Shown: positions 43,280 through 51,732, counted from the first letter of the stretch. The stretch is DNA of 64,000 nt from Stutzerimonas stutzeri RCH2 (GCF_000327065.1 NC_019936.1:2311001-2375000); one strand, 5' to 3'. Made by a program: numbers and translations. Notes: generated by a model from the letters alone, not told the origin.

Positions 43280-44542
43280 ATGCTCGACAAAATCCACCTC
43301 TTCGTACCGTTTCGGGTCGATGCCATCGCTACCAGCACCGGTAAGCGCGGCAACGAGCTGTTGGTGGTCGATCTGGAAGCCCTGGGCGTTCCGCTCCGTG
43401 CTACCAGCGTCCTTTCGGACGGGAAGGGTGGTTATCAGGTCGAGGACATAAGCCACGCTTGGGAATCTCTCTCCACTGGCTTTACGCCGTTGGCGTTCAA
43501 GGTCTTTCACCAGTCGCTCGGCAAGCGCATTCAGCCCGGCGTCGAGCTGAAAGCCAGCCCTGCGAAGCTGCTCCAGGGGCACAACGTCTTCGGGCCTACC
43601 TCGATCCGCAAGGGCGGGGAGGTCATGTTGAAGTGGCTTGCCGGCTCATATCCGAAGCTGTGGGCCTTGCTGGACTGGCAGGCTGCTGAGGTTTACGGGA
43701 TCGACTGCACCTATTCCGCTCGCCTGCCCGATCAGCGCACCGCGCTACAGCTCGTCCAGGCACTTCGCGGCGTTAGCAACGGCCAGACTCGCAACCGTGG
43801 TGACGACTACGAAACCACGGCTTATTGGGGCTCCAAGGAAACCCGCCTGCGCAAGCTCAAGGCGTACCTCAAGGGCCCTGAGTTTCGCCGCCAGCTCGAT
43901 GATGCCATCAAGGCCGCCAGAGCCTATGGCGGTGCCAATTTCGTTCCCTCCCAAGCGTTCGCAGCCCACCGGCTGCTCTCGGTTCTCCAGAATCCCGCGC
44001 TCCAGGAGTGGGCCGAAAACCTCCTTCGTCTCGAAGCCACTGTCATGCACCGCTGGCTCGAACGCAGAAACATCCCGACGAATCTATGGGCCCTTTGCGA
44101 CTACCAGGAACGGCTGGAAGAGCAGGGGAGTTGTTTTATTCAGTGGTGTTGGGAACAAGTAACTAAAGAACTGTTTGCGGCCTTTGAAGGTATCTCCATG
44201 CGAGTAATTAATGACGAAAAAGTGCTGGCCGCACTTAAAGCCCGTTGGACGAAGTTCGGAAAGAACGGGAAAGCCAATGAGACAGTTGCTCTCAACCTGT
44301 TTCGCACATATCGCAGTATCAAGGATTACGGTTGGCAGGAAACCATGGACTCTATGTCTCGTGCGACTTTCTACCGCCACGTTGATCAGATTTGCGAATG
44401 CGGACTTTCAAAAGCTGCACTTCAGAAGTTGAAGATGGACGATCAGAAGAACAACGTTGTTCCGATCCTGCGCTTCCTGCAAGTTGACTTCAGCGCTCAG
44501 CGTCCTGGTTGGTACGTTGAGCCGTCCGTGGAGGCTGCATGA
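43280..44542 (+). CDS. Phage replication initiation protein, copy 2
   Basis: Identical to 36848-38110. Its promoter is TTGACG at 43198-43203 and TATACA at 43220-43225. This Rep, or copy 1, is the only visible source of initiator for the downstream satellites. Confidence 0.85.
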   Translation: MLDKIHLFVPFRVDAIATSTGKRGNELLVVDLEALGVPLRATSVLSDGKGGYQVEDISHAWESLSTGFTPLAFKVFHQSLGKRIQPGVELKASPAKLLQGHNVFGPTSIRKGGEVMLKWLAGSYPKLWALLDWQAAEVYGIDCTYSARLPDQRTALQLVQALRGVSNGQTRNRGDDYETTAYWGSKETRLRKLKAYLKGPEFRRQLDDAIKAARAYGGANFVPSQAFAAHRLLSVLQNPALQEWAENLLRLEATVMHRWLERRNIPTNLWALCDYQERLEEQGSCFIQWCWEQVTKELFAAFEGISMRVINDEKVLAALKARWTKFGKNGKANETVALNLFRTYRSIKDYGWQETMDSMSRATFYRHVDQICECGLSKAALQKLKMDDQKNNVVPILRFLQVDFSAQRPGWYVEPSVEAA

Positions 44543-44688
44543 TGCGTTCTTGGGCCTATCTCCGCGGCTTTCGTGATTACCGGCCACGCCGCATTTATTG
44601 CAATCCGTACCTGCTTTGCAGTTACGACTACAACGAATATGAGCGTGGTTGGTTTCAGGCTCATAAGCGCACCGGGCTTTTTTCATGA
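44539..44688 (+). CDS. Rmf/CrpP-like small protein, copy 2
   Basis: Identical to 38107-38256, with the same ATGA overlaps on both sides. Confidence 0.6.
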   Translation: MMRSWAYLRGFRDYRPRRIYCNPYLLCSYDYNEYERGWFQAHKRTGLFS

Positions 44689-44771
44689 TCGCCGCGACTA
44701 TCAACGCCCTGGTCGTCACTATGTGCGGACTGTTGGTAATTCACTTTCTCGGGCGCTGGGCCCGTTCATAA
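44685..44771 (+). CDS. 28-aa membrane peptide, copy 2
   Basis: Identical to 38253-38339. Confidence 0.5.
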   Translation: MIAATINALVVTMCGLLVIHFLGRWARS

Positions 44772-44785
44772 CCGAGGTAATCACC

Positions 44786-45130
44786 ATGCTTGTACAACTG
44801 GGCCTGTGCAAAGGCGTCACTTCCAAAGAAAAGCAAAACGGCATCATCGAACATTACTTGGTCCTTACCGCTCCAGGTAAAGACCAATTCGGTCAAGAAA
44901 CCGAACAGTCGGTCGGCCTGAAAGTCTCCAAGCGTCAACTCGATTCAGGCATCGAGAATGCCTATAAGAAATACATCGGCCAGCAAGTTGCTGTTCCGGT
45001 ATACGCCAAAGCCTGGAAGTCCAAAACTGGCACCGCTTTCGGCATGGACCTGTGGCTCTCCGATGACGGCCTGCCTGTTCCAGTTCAGCGCGTACAACCG
45101 CGTCCTGCTGCTGTATCTGGCGGCAACTGA
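44786..45130 (+). CDS. Probable ssDNA-binding protein, copy 2
   Basis: Identical to 38354-38698 (114 aa). Confidence 0.7.
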   Translation: MLVQLGLCKGVTSKEKQNGIIEHYLVLTAPGKDQFGQETEQSVGLKVSKRQLDSGIENAYKKYIGQQVAVPVYAKAWKSKTGTAFGMDLWLSDDGLPVPVQRVQPRPAAVSGGN

Positions 45131-45369
45131 TGACAACCGGCGCTCTCATCTGTGAAGGCCAAGTAACCATCGCAAATGATGGCGCTCCCCTGTGTTCTGG
45201 TATGTGGCAATTAATGGCACTACCACAACCTTTCGACCCATCCCAGTTACAACCTGCCGAACTGGGCGCATTGTTTGGGTACGGCTTCGGCTTAGTTGCT
45301 GGCTGCTGCATCCTGGGCATTGTGGGTCGATTGTTTCTTAACGCTATATACAACCCAAGCAAGGAGTAA
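45130..45369 (+). CDS. Small membrane (minor coat-type) protein, copy 2
   Basis: Identical to 38698-38937. Confidence 0.65.
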   Translation: MTTGALICEGQVTIANDGAPLCSGMWQLMALPQPFDPSQLQPAELGALFGYGFGLVAGCCILGIVGRLFLNAIYNPSKE

Positions 45370-45373
45370 CACC

Positions 45374-45520
45374 ATGGAAGCAATGATCACTGCAATTACC
45401 GGTGCTGTTGACTGGGCTGCTGTTATCACTGGCGCTGGCACCATCTTTGGTGCGCTCGCCCTGGTCTATGTCGCCTTCAAAGGTGGCCAGATGCTCGTCA
45501 ACGTCCTGCGCCGCGGTTAA
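45374..45520 (+). CDS. Major coat protein, copy 2
   Basis: Identical to 38942-39088 (48 aa, no signal peptide). Confidence 0.85.
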   Translation: MEAMITAITGAVDWAAVITGAGTIFGALALVYVAFKGGQMLVNVLRRG

Positions 45521-45538
45521 TCCAGCGTGCGTTGAACT

Positions 45539-45565
45539 GGGGGCCTCGGCCCCCTTTTCTTTTTC
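45539..45565 (+). terminator. Terminator after the major coat gene, copy 2
   Basis: Same GGGGGC/GCCCCC hairpin with T-run as in copy 1. Confidence 0.9.
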
Positions 45566-45580
45566 GGCGGGGGATATTCA

Positions 45581-45655
45581 ATGGCCGATTTATATCAGTG
45601 GACGTTCTTTGTTCTCGGTTGCGTTTGTGGTTACGCCATCTTCGGGAGGCTCTAA
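45581..45655 (+). CDS. 24-aa membrane peptide, copy 2
   Basis: Identical to 39149-39223. Confidence 0.5.
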   Translation: MADLYQWTFFVLGCVCGYAIFGRL

Positions 45656-47166
45656 TGTTCCGCCTTCTATTAGCTTTTTCTCTCTTGGTCATATCCATCA
45701 CTGCAAAGGCTGAATCCTACTATTGGATCATTTCCTTTCCTGCTGACAATGCTAGGTACGTCACTGCTGTTGCGGCTTGTAATGCAAACCATACCTATTA
45801 CCAGCAACTTAACCCCGGTTACGACAGATATGATCAAAGGGTTGTAGTTGGTGAAACTTCATTTTATTGCGAAACCACTGGTTTGCGGCGTAATGCTCAG
45901 GGTGTATACGAGCCGTATGGTAGATGGGGAAACACTGCTAACCGTCGTGGAGATTCTTGCCAGCCGGGTGAAAACTACGACCCTAATGTTGGTGGTTGTG
46001 AGGTTCCCCCAGGTGAAATGGGCGAAGCGTGTGAAGGTCCTGATCCTGGCTTAACTAAGTTCGGCTATGTCTACAACTCCCAAGGCCAGTGTGTTGACTA
46101 CACCCGAGCCGATACAGCATCACAATGCAAACTACTCGCTGGAACGTCAGCACCAACTAAGATTGCGGTTGTATTTAACGATGATGGATCGCCTCAGATC
46201 CCGCCGCCAATGAATGTCGGTGGCTGCGCGGGCATCGTTGCCTCTGTGGAGCATTGCGAAATGGCACCAGTTCGCTGTGGTGGTGCGTCTGGTAATTCCT
46301 GCATGCAGTCTAGTGTCAATACCTGCAAAGTCCTTGTTTCGTTCTCTGGCGCTGTCTCTGGTGACGGTAAGCCGCTTGTCATTAAGGGGCATGAAGGCTC
46401 CGAAGAGGGCGTTTGCCAGCCGGGAGATGCGTGTGATCCTGCACCTACGCCAATTCAAAATGAGGAAAAACCCTGTGTTTATGTCGAGGACGGGGAAGGT
46501 AGGCGTGTTTGTGATTCCAATAAATGGACGGGGCAACCCGGTGAAAAAAGCTGCGGTACTGTCAATGGTCAGCTTACTTGTATAGGCAAATCGCCGACAT
46601 CGAACGGCATCAGCATTGGTACTGTCGTTGAGGAAAAAGCCAACGTCGACGGCACCAAGACAGTTACTAAGACCGACGTTCATAACGAAACCAAGTGCAT
46701 TGGTGCGGGTAGTTGCAAGACCGAAACCACGACCAACAAAACCGTCATCGTTAAAGACTCTGCGGGTAACACTATCGGGCAGTCTGGAAGCTGCACCGGT
46801 CCTAAGTGTGCAACTGATGGCAAGGGCGACAAGAATGGTGATGGTCTTGATGATTGTAAGTCGGGCGAGGATTGCACCGATGAAGAGGAGTTCGAAGGCC
46901 CAACTAACGGCGACGCTGGAAGTTTTGGCGATAGCCTTGGCAACTTCACCTCACGTGTTAAAGGCGCTCCGATCATTGCGTCCGCATCAAGTTTGACGTT
47001 CGCGTCTGGCGGCTCGTGCTCGATGCCTTCTTTCTCTGTGCCAGTTCTCGGCACGCTTTCGTTTCAGCCTATGTGCCAATGGGCAGCTGATTGGTTCGCA
47101 CCAATTAAAATGATCATGCTCGCGCTTTGGGCGCTTGTTGCTGTTCGCACCTTCTTGGAGGCCTAA
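45655..47166 (+). CDS. Adsorption/tip protein, TspB-like, copy 2
   Basis: Identical to 39223-40734 (503 aa). Confidence 0.8.
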   Translation: MFRLLLAFSLLVISITAKAESYYWIISFPADNARYVTAVAACNANHTYYQQLNPGYDRYDQRVVVGETSFYCETTGLRRNAQGVYEPYGRWGNTANRRGDSCQPGENYDPNVGGCEVPPGEMGEACEGPDPGLTKFGYVYNSQGQCVDYTRADTASQCKLLAGTSAPTKIAVVFNDDGSPQIPPPMNVGGCAGIVASVEHCEMAPVRCGGASGNSCMQSSVNTCKVLVSFSGAVSGDGKPLVIKGHEGSEEGVCQPGDACDPAPTPIQNEEKPCVYVEDGEGRRVCDSNKWTGQPGEKSCGTVNGQLTCIGKSPTSNGISIGTVVEEKANVDGTKTVTKTDVHNETKCIGAGSCKTETTTNKTVIVKDSAGNTIGQSGSCTGPKCATDGKGDKNGDGLDDCKSGEDCTDEEEFEGPTNGDAGSFGDSLGNFTSRVKGAPIIASASSLTFASGGSCSMPSFSVPVLGTLSFQPMCQWAADWFAPIKMIMLALWALVAVRTFLEA

Positions 47167-47168
47167 TT

Positions 47169-47435
47169 ATGCTTGCCGACTTCGCGCAGTGGCTCAAAGA
47201 CTTCTTCCTTTGGTTGCCGCTCAAGATATGGGAAATGATGCTCGATGCTCTCGCGAGCGTCATTGAGGCTCTTCCTGTCCCCGACTTCATGTCGAACGCT
47301 CAAGGTTATATGTCCAGCGTCGGAGGTAATGTTCTTTGGGTGCTTGATCTGTTTGCCGTTCCCCAGGGCATGGGCATGGTTATGGCGGCTTTAGTGCTCC
47401 GCTTCATTGTTCGCCGCATTCCGATCATTGGGTGA
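47169..47435 (+). CDS. DUF2523 protein, copy 2
   Basis: Identical to 40737-41003. Confidence 0.8.
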   Translation: MLADFAQWLKDFFLWLPLKIWEMMLDALASVIEALPVPDFMSNAQGYMSSVGGNVLWVLDLFAVPQGMGMVMAALVLRFIVRRIPIIG

Positions 47436-47438
47436 TAT

Positions 47439-48632
47439 ATGGCTATCGACGCTTATGTTGGCCTTCCTGGTAGTGGCAAAACTTATTCGGTCGTTAAGTT
47501 TGCGATCCTGCCCAGCCTCAAACAGGGCCGTTTAGTTATCACGAACATCCCCCTCACTGATCTTGCCCATCAGGATTACCCCGACCAGATACGCCAGCTC
47601 CCGCATAACTGGTATCAGGATGAGAAACTGTTTGAGACTGTCCCTAATGGCGCTGTTGTTGTCCTCGACGAACTTTGGCGTCGATGGCCGAAGGGCATGC
47701 CCGCTGCCAAGGTTCCGTTTCGCGATAAAGAGTTTCTCGCCGAGCATCGGCACTTGGTAGACGAGGAGGGCAACAGCACCCGAATCGTCCTCGTTACTCA
47801 AGACCTGGACCAGATTGCCGCTTTTGCCACCATGCTTGTCGATACCACTTATCAGAGCGTCAAGCTGTCCGCCCTCGGAGCTAACAAGAAGTTTCGTGTT
47901 GATATCTACCAGGGCGCAGCAAAGGGTCAGAGGCCTCCTAAATCTCGGCTTCTTCGCTCGACTTATGACCGCTACGAAAAGTCGATTCACCAGTACTACC
48001 AGAGTGCTACCAAGAGCCTTACGGGCGTTGTTGGTGACGAATCCAGGGCGGACAAGCGTGCAACCATCTGGCGATCGCCGCTCATGATCTTCACCTTGAT
48101 ATCTCCGTTTCTGATTGGCTTCCTGGTCTGGCAGATCGTGCAGTTTTTCGGCAACGGCATGAGCTTCTCGAAGCGGGAACCAGAACCCGACCCAGTTGAG
48201 GCTCTAGCCGATATGCCCCTGGTCAACCCTATGCCTGCCGATCTGGCTCCTGCTGTTATCCAACAGCCGCAACAGACTCAACCGGCGCAGCGTGGTTATT
48301 CTGCCGTCTGGCGTGTCTCTGGCCACATCAAGCGCAAAGACCCTGACACGAACAAGATGCGTGACGTGGTCATGCTTTCGTCACTCAGTGGCATTCGATA
48401 TGAGCCTATGGAGAACTGCGAGCCCATCAGCATGGGTTTCGAATTCCAATGCGAGGTTGACGGTGATTTGGTCACGCCCTGGTCTGGTCCGATCAACCAG
48501 AACATGACGGGCTATGTTCTTGGAGGGGCAACCCAATCCGTTGACGCTGGCAAGCAAGCGGTAGGACTTGGCGGCGAGCGTAGCGCTGCCGTCGAAGGAC
48601 GCACCGCGCAGCCATCCGTTAATCCGATCTGA
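47439..48632 (+). CDS. zot: Zot-family assembly ATPase, copy 2
   Basis: Identical to 41007-42200. This is the last complete zot before the satellites, whose zot fragments match its codons 329-397. Confidence 0.92.
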   Translation: MAIDAYVGLPGSGKTYSVVKFAILPSLKQGRLVITNIPLTDLAHQDYPDQIRQLPHNWYQDEKLFETVPNGAVVVLDELWRRWPKGMPAAKVPFRDKEFLAEHRHLVDEEGNSTRIVLVTQDLDQIAAFATMLVDTTYQSVKLSALGANKKFRVDIYQGAAKGQRPPKSRLLRSTYDRYEKSIHQYYQSATKSLTGVVGDESRADKRATIWRSPLMIFTLISPFLIGFLVWQIVQFFGNGMSFSKREPEPDPVEALADMPLVNPMPADLAPAVIQQPQQTQPAQRGYSAVWRVSGHIKRKDPDTNKMRDVVMLSSLSGIRYEPMENCEPISMGFEFQCEVDGDLVTPWSGPINQNMTGYVLGGATQSVDAGKQAVGLGGERSAAVEGRTAQPSVNPI

Positions 48633-48669
48633 TGCATACGACTCTTCATCGCACACGTTCTGATTGGGC

Positions 48670-48700
48670 GCTTCGCATAATGGATGGCCTTATGTTGAGC
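48670..48700 (+). other. Internal att junction, phage/satellite 1
   Basis: Same arms and 9-bp centre as at 42238-42268; marks where helper DNA gives way to satellite DNA. Confidence 0.85.
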
Positions 48701-48752
48701 GGTGTCCGGACAATGCCTCTGGCTCCGGGCGCCGGTTAACATAGGGCCGATT

Positions 48753-48983
48753 ATGCGCTGCGCTATCGATCTCGAATCCCGCCTCATCAAAACCGCCGAG
48801 CTGTATGCGCCGGGCCGCAAGGGTTCCGACGCCGTGACTTGGATTCTCGACGACTACCCACGACTTGTTGCCGAGATCCGTGATCTGAGAAAGCGAGTCG
48901 CCCAGCTCGATGACGAAGGTGCCCAGCTCGATGCAGTCCTTCAGGAGCTGCGTCAGATCGCTGAGCGAATCAATCATCTCTGA
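48753..48983 (+). CDS. 76-aa coiled-coil protein, satellite 1
   Basis: Same translation as at 35889-36119. Retention in an element stripped of other helper genes argues for a function needed in cis or for satellite upkeep. Confidence 0.6.
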   Translation: MRCAIDLESRLIKTAELYAPGRKGSDAVTWILDDYPRLVAEIRDLRKRVAQLDDEGAQLDAVLQELRQIAERINHL

Positions 48984-49315
48984 CCTGTCCCCCTGGCCTC
49001 GACCTCGCCGCTCGCGGCGATTAGTCGCCTGCACTGCTTCCTGTCGTGCTGCATAGCGCCTGCGACGATACCCCCGAAGGGGCCGCAACCATCGACCCAC
49101 AAAAAAGCCCCCAGCGGCCTGTATGGCCCTCTGGAGGCTTCTCGCGATCTTCGTCCCACCGTCCCCCCACCAGCTCAACCCGCGCCCCGATCTGCCCAAA
49201 TGGAACAGCTCCAGGGCTTCTCTCTGCCGCTCTCCCAGGATCATCAGCACCGCTGACGGTTAGGTCACGAAGTTGCAGTGGTTCCGCCGCGCTTTGGCTT
49301 CACCGGCGCAGCCGG
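48984..49315. promoter_or_regulatory. Structured intergenic region, satellite 1
   Basis: Same 332 bp as 36120-36451 of the helper, with the long hairpin at 49105-49140. No minus-strand gene lies upstream of that hairpin in the satellite, so its retention fits a packaging signal better than a repressor terminator. Confidence 0.65.
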
Positions 49316-49357
49316 GTCCACCATCTCTAATGGTGGACTCTTGTCTCATGGCGAGAC
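49316..49357 (+). promoter_or_regulatory. Plus-strand origin, satellite 1
   Basis: Both inverted repeats kept. The only change from the helper is T to C in the loop of the second repeat (GTCTC-ATGGC-GAGAC), so the stem still forms. Helper-satellite identity ends within this repeat. Confidence 0.8.
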
Positions 49358-49378
49358 TTTCCTTTGTGGCTTTTCTCG

Positions 49379-49416
49379 CTTCAAACCCTTGCGCAGCAAG
49401 GGCTTGAAGGTTTTTT
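49379..49416 (+). terminator. Satellite-specific terminator hairpin, unit 1
   Basis: CTTCAA-A-CCCTTG pairs with CAAGGG-C-TTGAAG around loop CGCAG, then GGTTTTTT. It insulates the satellite's own genes from read-through out of the 76-aa gene or helper zot. Confidence 0.85.
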
Positions 49417-49489
49417 CCTTTAAATCCTCGCGCAATCCATTGTGTACGTACAAATGTTTATGTAAATTTGCGCCTAACTCAGCTTGGTG

Positions 49490-49780
49490 ATGCGTATGAC
49501 TGCCGATGACCGTGGCAACTCTTTCCTTCGTGATCTTCGCGCTCAGCTTGGTCGTGATCCAGAAACCGGCCTTACTGCCGATGAATCTACGCGCGAGCGG
49601 GTAAATCAGATTCTTGCGAACTTGGCCGACAACGAAGACGCTCGCGTGAATTTCCGCATCAATTCTGCCGTGAAAGAAGAGTTTGAGCGTCTTTGCCAGC
49701 AGCGAAGCTCAACCCTTAGCCGCGAGCTTCGACGCTTCATGATTCAAGCGATCAGCCGTCAGCGCTTCTGGCAGCAATAG
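49490..49780 (+). CDS. Ribbon-helix-helix-like satellite protein, unit 1
   Basis: 96 aa from ATG at 49490; a second ATG at 49496 is equally possible and no strong ribosome site decides. N-terminal half: DRGNSFLRDLRAQLGRDPET and TADESTRERVNQILANLAD. C-terminal half: ARVNFRINSAVKEEFERLCQ then STLSRELRRFMIQAI, a strand-helix-helix pattern of Arc/CopG-like DNA-binding proteins. Probably a satellite-own repressor or copy-number regulator. A perfect palindrome TGTACGTACA at 49443-49452, about 40 bp upstream, is a candidate operator. Unrelated in sequence and opposite in strand to the helper repressor. Confidence 0.65.
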   Translation: MRMTADDRGNSFLRDLRAQLGRDPETGLTADESTRERVNQILANLADNEDARVNFRINSAVKEEFERLCQQRSSTLSRELRRFMIQAISRQRFWQQ

Positions 49781-49943
49781 GAGGAGGGCGCACCCCACCC
49801 TGAGGGCATGCCTTAAGAAGCCCTCCAGCGTCAAATTAGAGGCCTTGTGCCTTAAGAATCGAGCCCGAGCGGGCTAGATGCTGCCCTAGGGAGCGCCAAC
49901 TCCCCAGGGTAGCTACCAATAACGATCTAATAAGGAGATCGAT

Positions 49944-50303
49944 ATGGCTGCTTCGAATGTTACTCAAGTACAGCGCAATGCTTGCGTTCACGCTTTTGGT
50001 TCCTTTGGCCAAAATCAGGTCCAAGCTGAAAAAATATCATGTTGGAAAGATGGTTCTTTCTCCGCTGACCCGTTCGTTTTCCTAGGGCGTCGTATTCGAG
50101 TCGGCGAACAGCTTCAGGCATGCTATGACGATGAGCGCGGCTTGGTTGAAGAGTCGTATGTGTACGAGGCGAAGGTTGTCGCGGTCCACATAGGCTCGGC
50201 TGCTGACGGCATCGAGAGTTCGCTGCTTTTGCGCCCGAACGACGTAAATCACGAAAACTACGTTGATATCTCCAGGCTCACAGTTCTGGAGGTGCTTGAG
50301 TGA
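49944..50303 (+). CDS. 119-aa satellite protein of unknown function, unit 1
   Basis: 119 aa with a strong AAGGAGATCG site before ATG at 49944. Soluble and beta-rich by pattern (DPFVFLGRRIRVGEQLQACY, SYVYEAKVVAVHIGS, YVDISRLTVLEVLE); three Cys (residues 14, 33, 60). The 163 bp upstream contain short hairpins (GCCCGAGCGGGC at 49863-49874). I recognise no family. Its stop overlaps GTGA with the zot-fragment frame. By position it could act like an antirepressor or helper-interference factor, but this is speculation. Confidence 0.7.
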   Translation: MAASNVTQVQRNACVHAFGSFGQNQVQAEKISCWKDGSFSADPFVFLGRRIRVGEQLQACYDDERGLVEESYVYEAKVVAVHIGSAADGIESSLLLRPNDVNHENYVDISRLTVLEVLE

Positions 50304-50584
50304 AACCCTTAATGCTCGGAACCTTGTCCAGAGTACCAGCAGCACGTCTGCTGCAACTGGGCGAGTGCCCGCAGCCCATCAGCATGGGTTTCGAATTCCA
50401 ATGCGAGGTTGACGGTGATTTGGTCACGCCCTGGTCTGGTCCGATCAACCAGAACATGACGGGCTATGTTCTTGGAGGGGCAACCCAATCCGTTGACGCT
50501 GGCAAGCAAGCGGTAGGACTTGGCGGCGAGCGTAGCGCTGCCGTCGAAGGACGCACCGCGCAGCCATCCGTTAATCCGATCTGA
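50300..50584 (+). CDS. Chimeric frame ending in the Zot C-terminus, satellite 1
   Basis: A 94-codon frame from GTG at 50300, overlapping the 119-aa gene stop as GTGA. The first 25 residues are satellite-specific (KPLMLGTLSRVPAARLLQLG); residues 26-94 equal Zot 329-397. The fusion is in frame and a Cys lies near the join, as in Zot (Cys327). No ATPase or membrane part. It may be a translated decoy of the Zot periplasmic tail, or just the retained right-hand cis region. Confidence 0.5.
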   Translation: MKPLMLGTLSRVPAARLLQLGECPQPISMGFEFQCEVDGDLVTPWSGPINQNMTGYVLGGATQSVDAGKQAVGLGGERSAAVEGRTAQPSVNPI

Positions 50585-50621
50585 TGCATACGACTCTTCA
50601 TCGCACACGTTCTGATTGGGC

Positions 50622-50652
50622 GCTTCGCATAATGGATGGCCTTATGTTGAGC
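50622..50652 (+). other. Internal att junction, satellite 1/satellite 2
   Basis: Same 31-bp arrangement as at 42238-42268. Confidence 0.85.
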
Positions 50653-50704
50653 GGTGTCCGGACAATGCCTCTGGCTCCGGGCGCCGGTTAACATAGGGCC
50701 GATT

Positions 50705-50935
50705 ATGCGCTGCGCTATCGATCTCGAATCCCGCCTCATCAAAACCGCCGAGCTGTATGCGCCGGGCCGCAAGGGTTCCGACGCCGTGACTTGGATTCTC
50801 GACGACTACCCACGACTTGTTGCCGAGATCCGTGATCTGAGAAAGCGAGTCGCCCAGCTCGATGACGAAGGTGCCCAGCTCGATGCAGTCCTTCAGGAGC
50901 TGCGTCAGATCGCTGAGCGAATCAATCATCTCTGA
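50705..50935 (+). CDS. 76-aa coiled-coil protein, satellite 2
   Basis: Same translation as at 35889-36119. Confidence 0.6.
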   Translation: MRCAIDLESRLIKTAELYAPGRKGSDAVTWILDDYPRLVAEIRDLRKRVAQLDDEGAQLDAVLQELRQIAERINHL

Positions 50936-51267
50936 CCTGTCCCCCTGGCCTCGACCTCGCCGCTCGCGGCGATTAGTCGCCTGCACTGCTTCCTGTCGTG
51001 CTGCATAGCGCCTGCGACGATACCCCCGAAGGGGCCGCAACCATCGACCCACAAAAAAGCCCCCAGCGGCCTGTATGGCCCTCTGGAGGCTTCTCGCGAT
51101 CTTCGTCCCACCGTCCCCCCACCAGCTCAACCCGCGCCCCGATCTGCCCAAATGGAACAGCTCCAGGGCTTCTCTCTGCCGCTCTCCCAGGATCATCAGC
51201 ACCGCTGACGGTTAGGTCACGAAGTTGCAGTGGTTCCGCCGCGCTTTGGCTTCACCGGCGCAGCCGG

Positions 51268-51309
51268 GTCCACCATCTCTAATGGTGGACTCTTGTCTCA
51301 TGGCGAGAC
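51268..51309 (+). promoter_or_regulatory. Plus-strand origin, satellite 2
   Basis: Same as 49316-49357, with the satellite-type C in the second loop. The structured block lies at 50936-51267. Confidence 0.8.
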
Positions 51310-51330
51310 TTTCCTTTGTGGCTTTTCTCG

Positions 51331-51368
51331 CTTCAAACCCTTGCGCAGCAAGGGCTTGAAGGTTTTTT
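51331..51368 (+). terminator. Satellite-specific terminator hairpin, unit 2
   Basis: Same hairpin and six-T run as in unit 1. Confidence 0.85.
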
Positions 51369-51441
51369 CCTTTAAATCCTCGCGCAATCCATTGTGTACG
51401 TACAAATGTTTATGTAAATTTGCGCCTAACTCAGCTTGGTG

Positions 51442-51732
51442 ATGCGTATGACTGCCGATGACCGTGGCAACTCTTTCCTTCGTGATCTTCGCGCTCAGCT
51501 TGGTCGTGATCCAGAAACCGGCCTTACTGCCGATGAATCTACGCGCGAGCGGGTAAATCAGATTCTTGCGAACTTGGCCGACAACGAAGACGCTCGCGTG
51601 AATTTCCGCATCAATTCTGCCGTGAAAGAAGAGTTTGAGCGTCTTTGCCAGCAGCGAAGCTCAACCCTTAGCCGCGAGCTTCGACGCTTCATGATTCAAG
51701 CGATCAGCCGTCAGCGCTTCTGGCAGCAATAG
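51442..51732 (+). CDS. Ribbon-helix-helix-like satellite protein, unit 2
   Basis: Identical to 49490-49780; operator candidate palindrome at 51395-51404. Confidence 0.65.
   Translation: MRMTADDRGNSFLRDLRAQLGRDPETGLTADESTRERVNQILANLADNEDARVNFRINSAVKEEFERLCQQRSSTLSRELRRFMIQAISRQRFWQQ

Larger units (their letters stand above)
42249..48680 (+). mobile_element. Inovirus prophage, copy 2 (6,432 bp)
   Basis: Every gene of copy 1 recurs exactly 6,432 bp downstream with the same translation, so I see no difference between the copies. Perfect identity suggests very recent duplication, re-integration, or an assembly of a multi-copy array. Confidence 0.92.
48681..50632 (+). mobile_element. Inovirus satellite, unit 1 (1,952 bp)
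   Basis: Left 680 bp (counted from the repeated TTCGCATAAT) match the phage up to 49351, and the right 251 bp (50373-50623) match the phage from 41989 on. The 1,021 bp between (49352-50372) are not in the helper. The unit carries att, 76-aa gene, hairpins, origin, a ribbon-helix-helix-like gene, a 119-aa gene and a zot 3' fragment. No rep, ssDNA-binding, coat, adsorption or complete zot gene. Inferred to be replicated and packaged by the helper. Confidence 0.85.
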
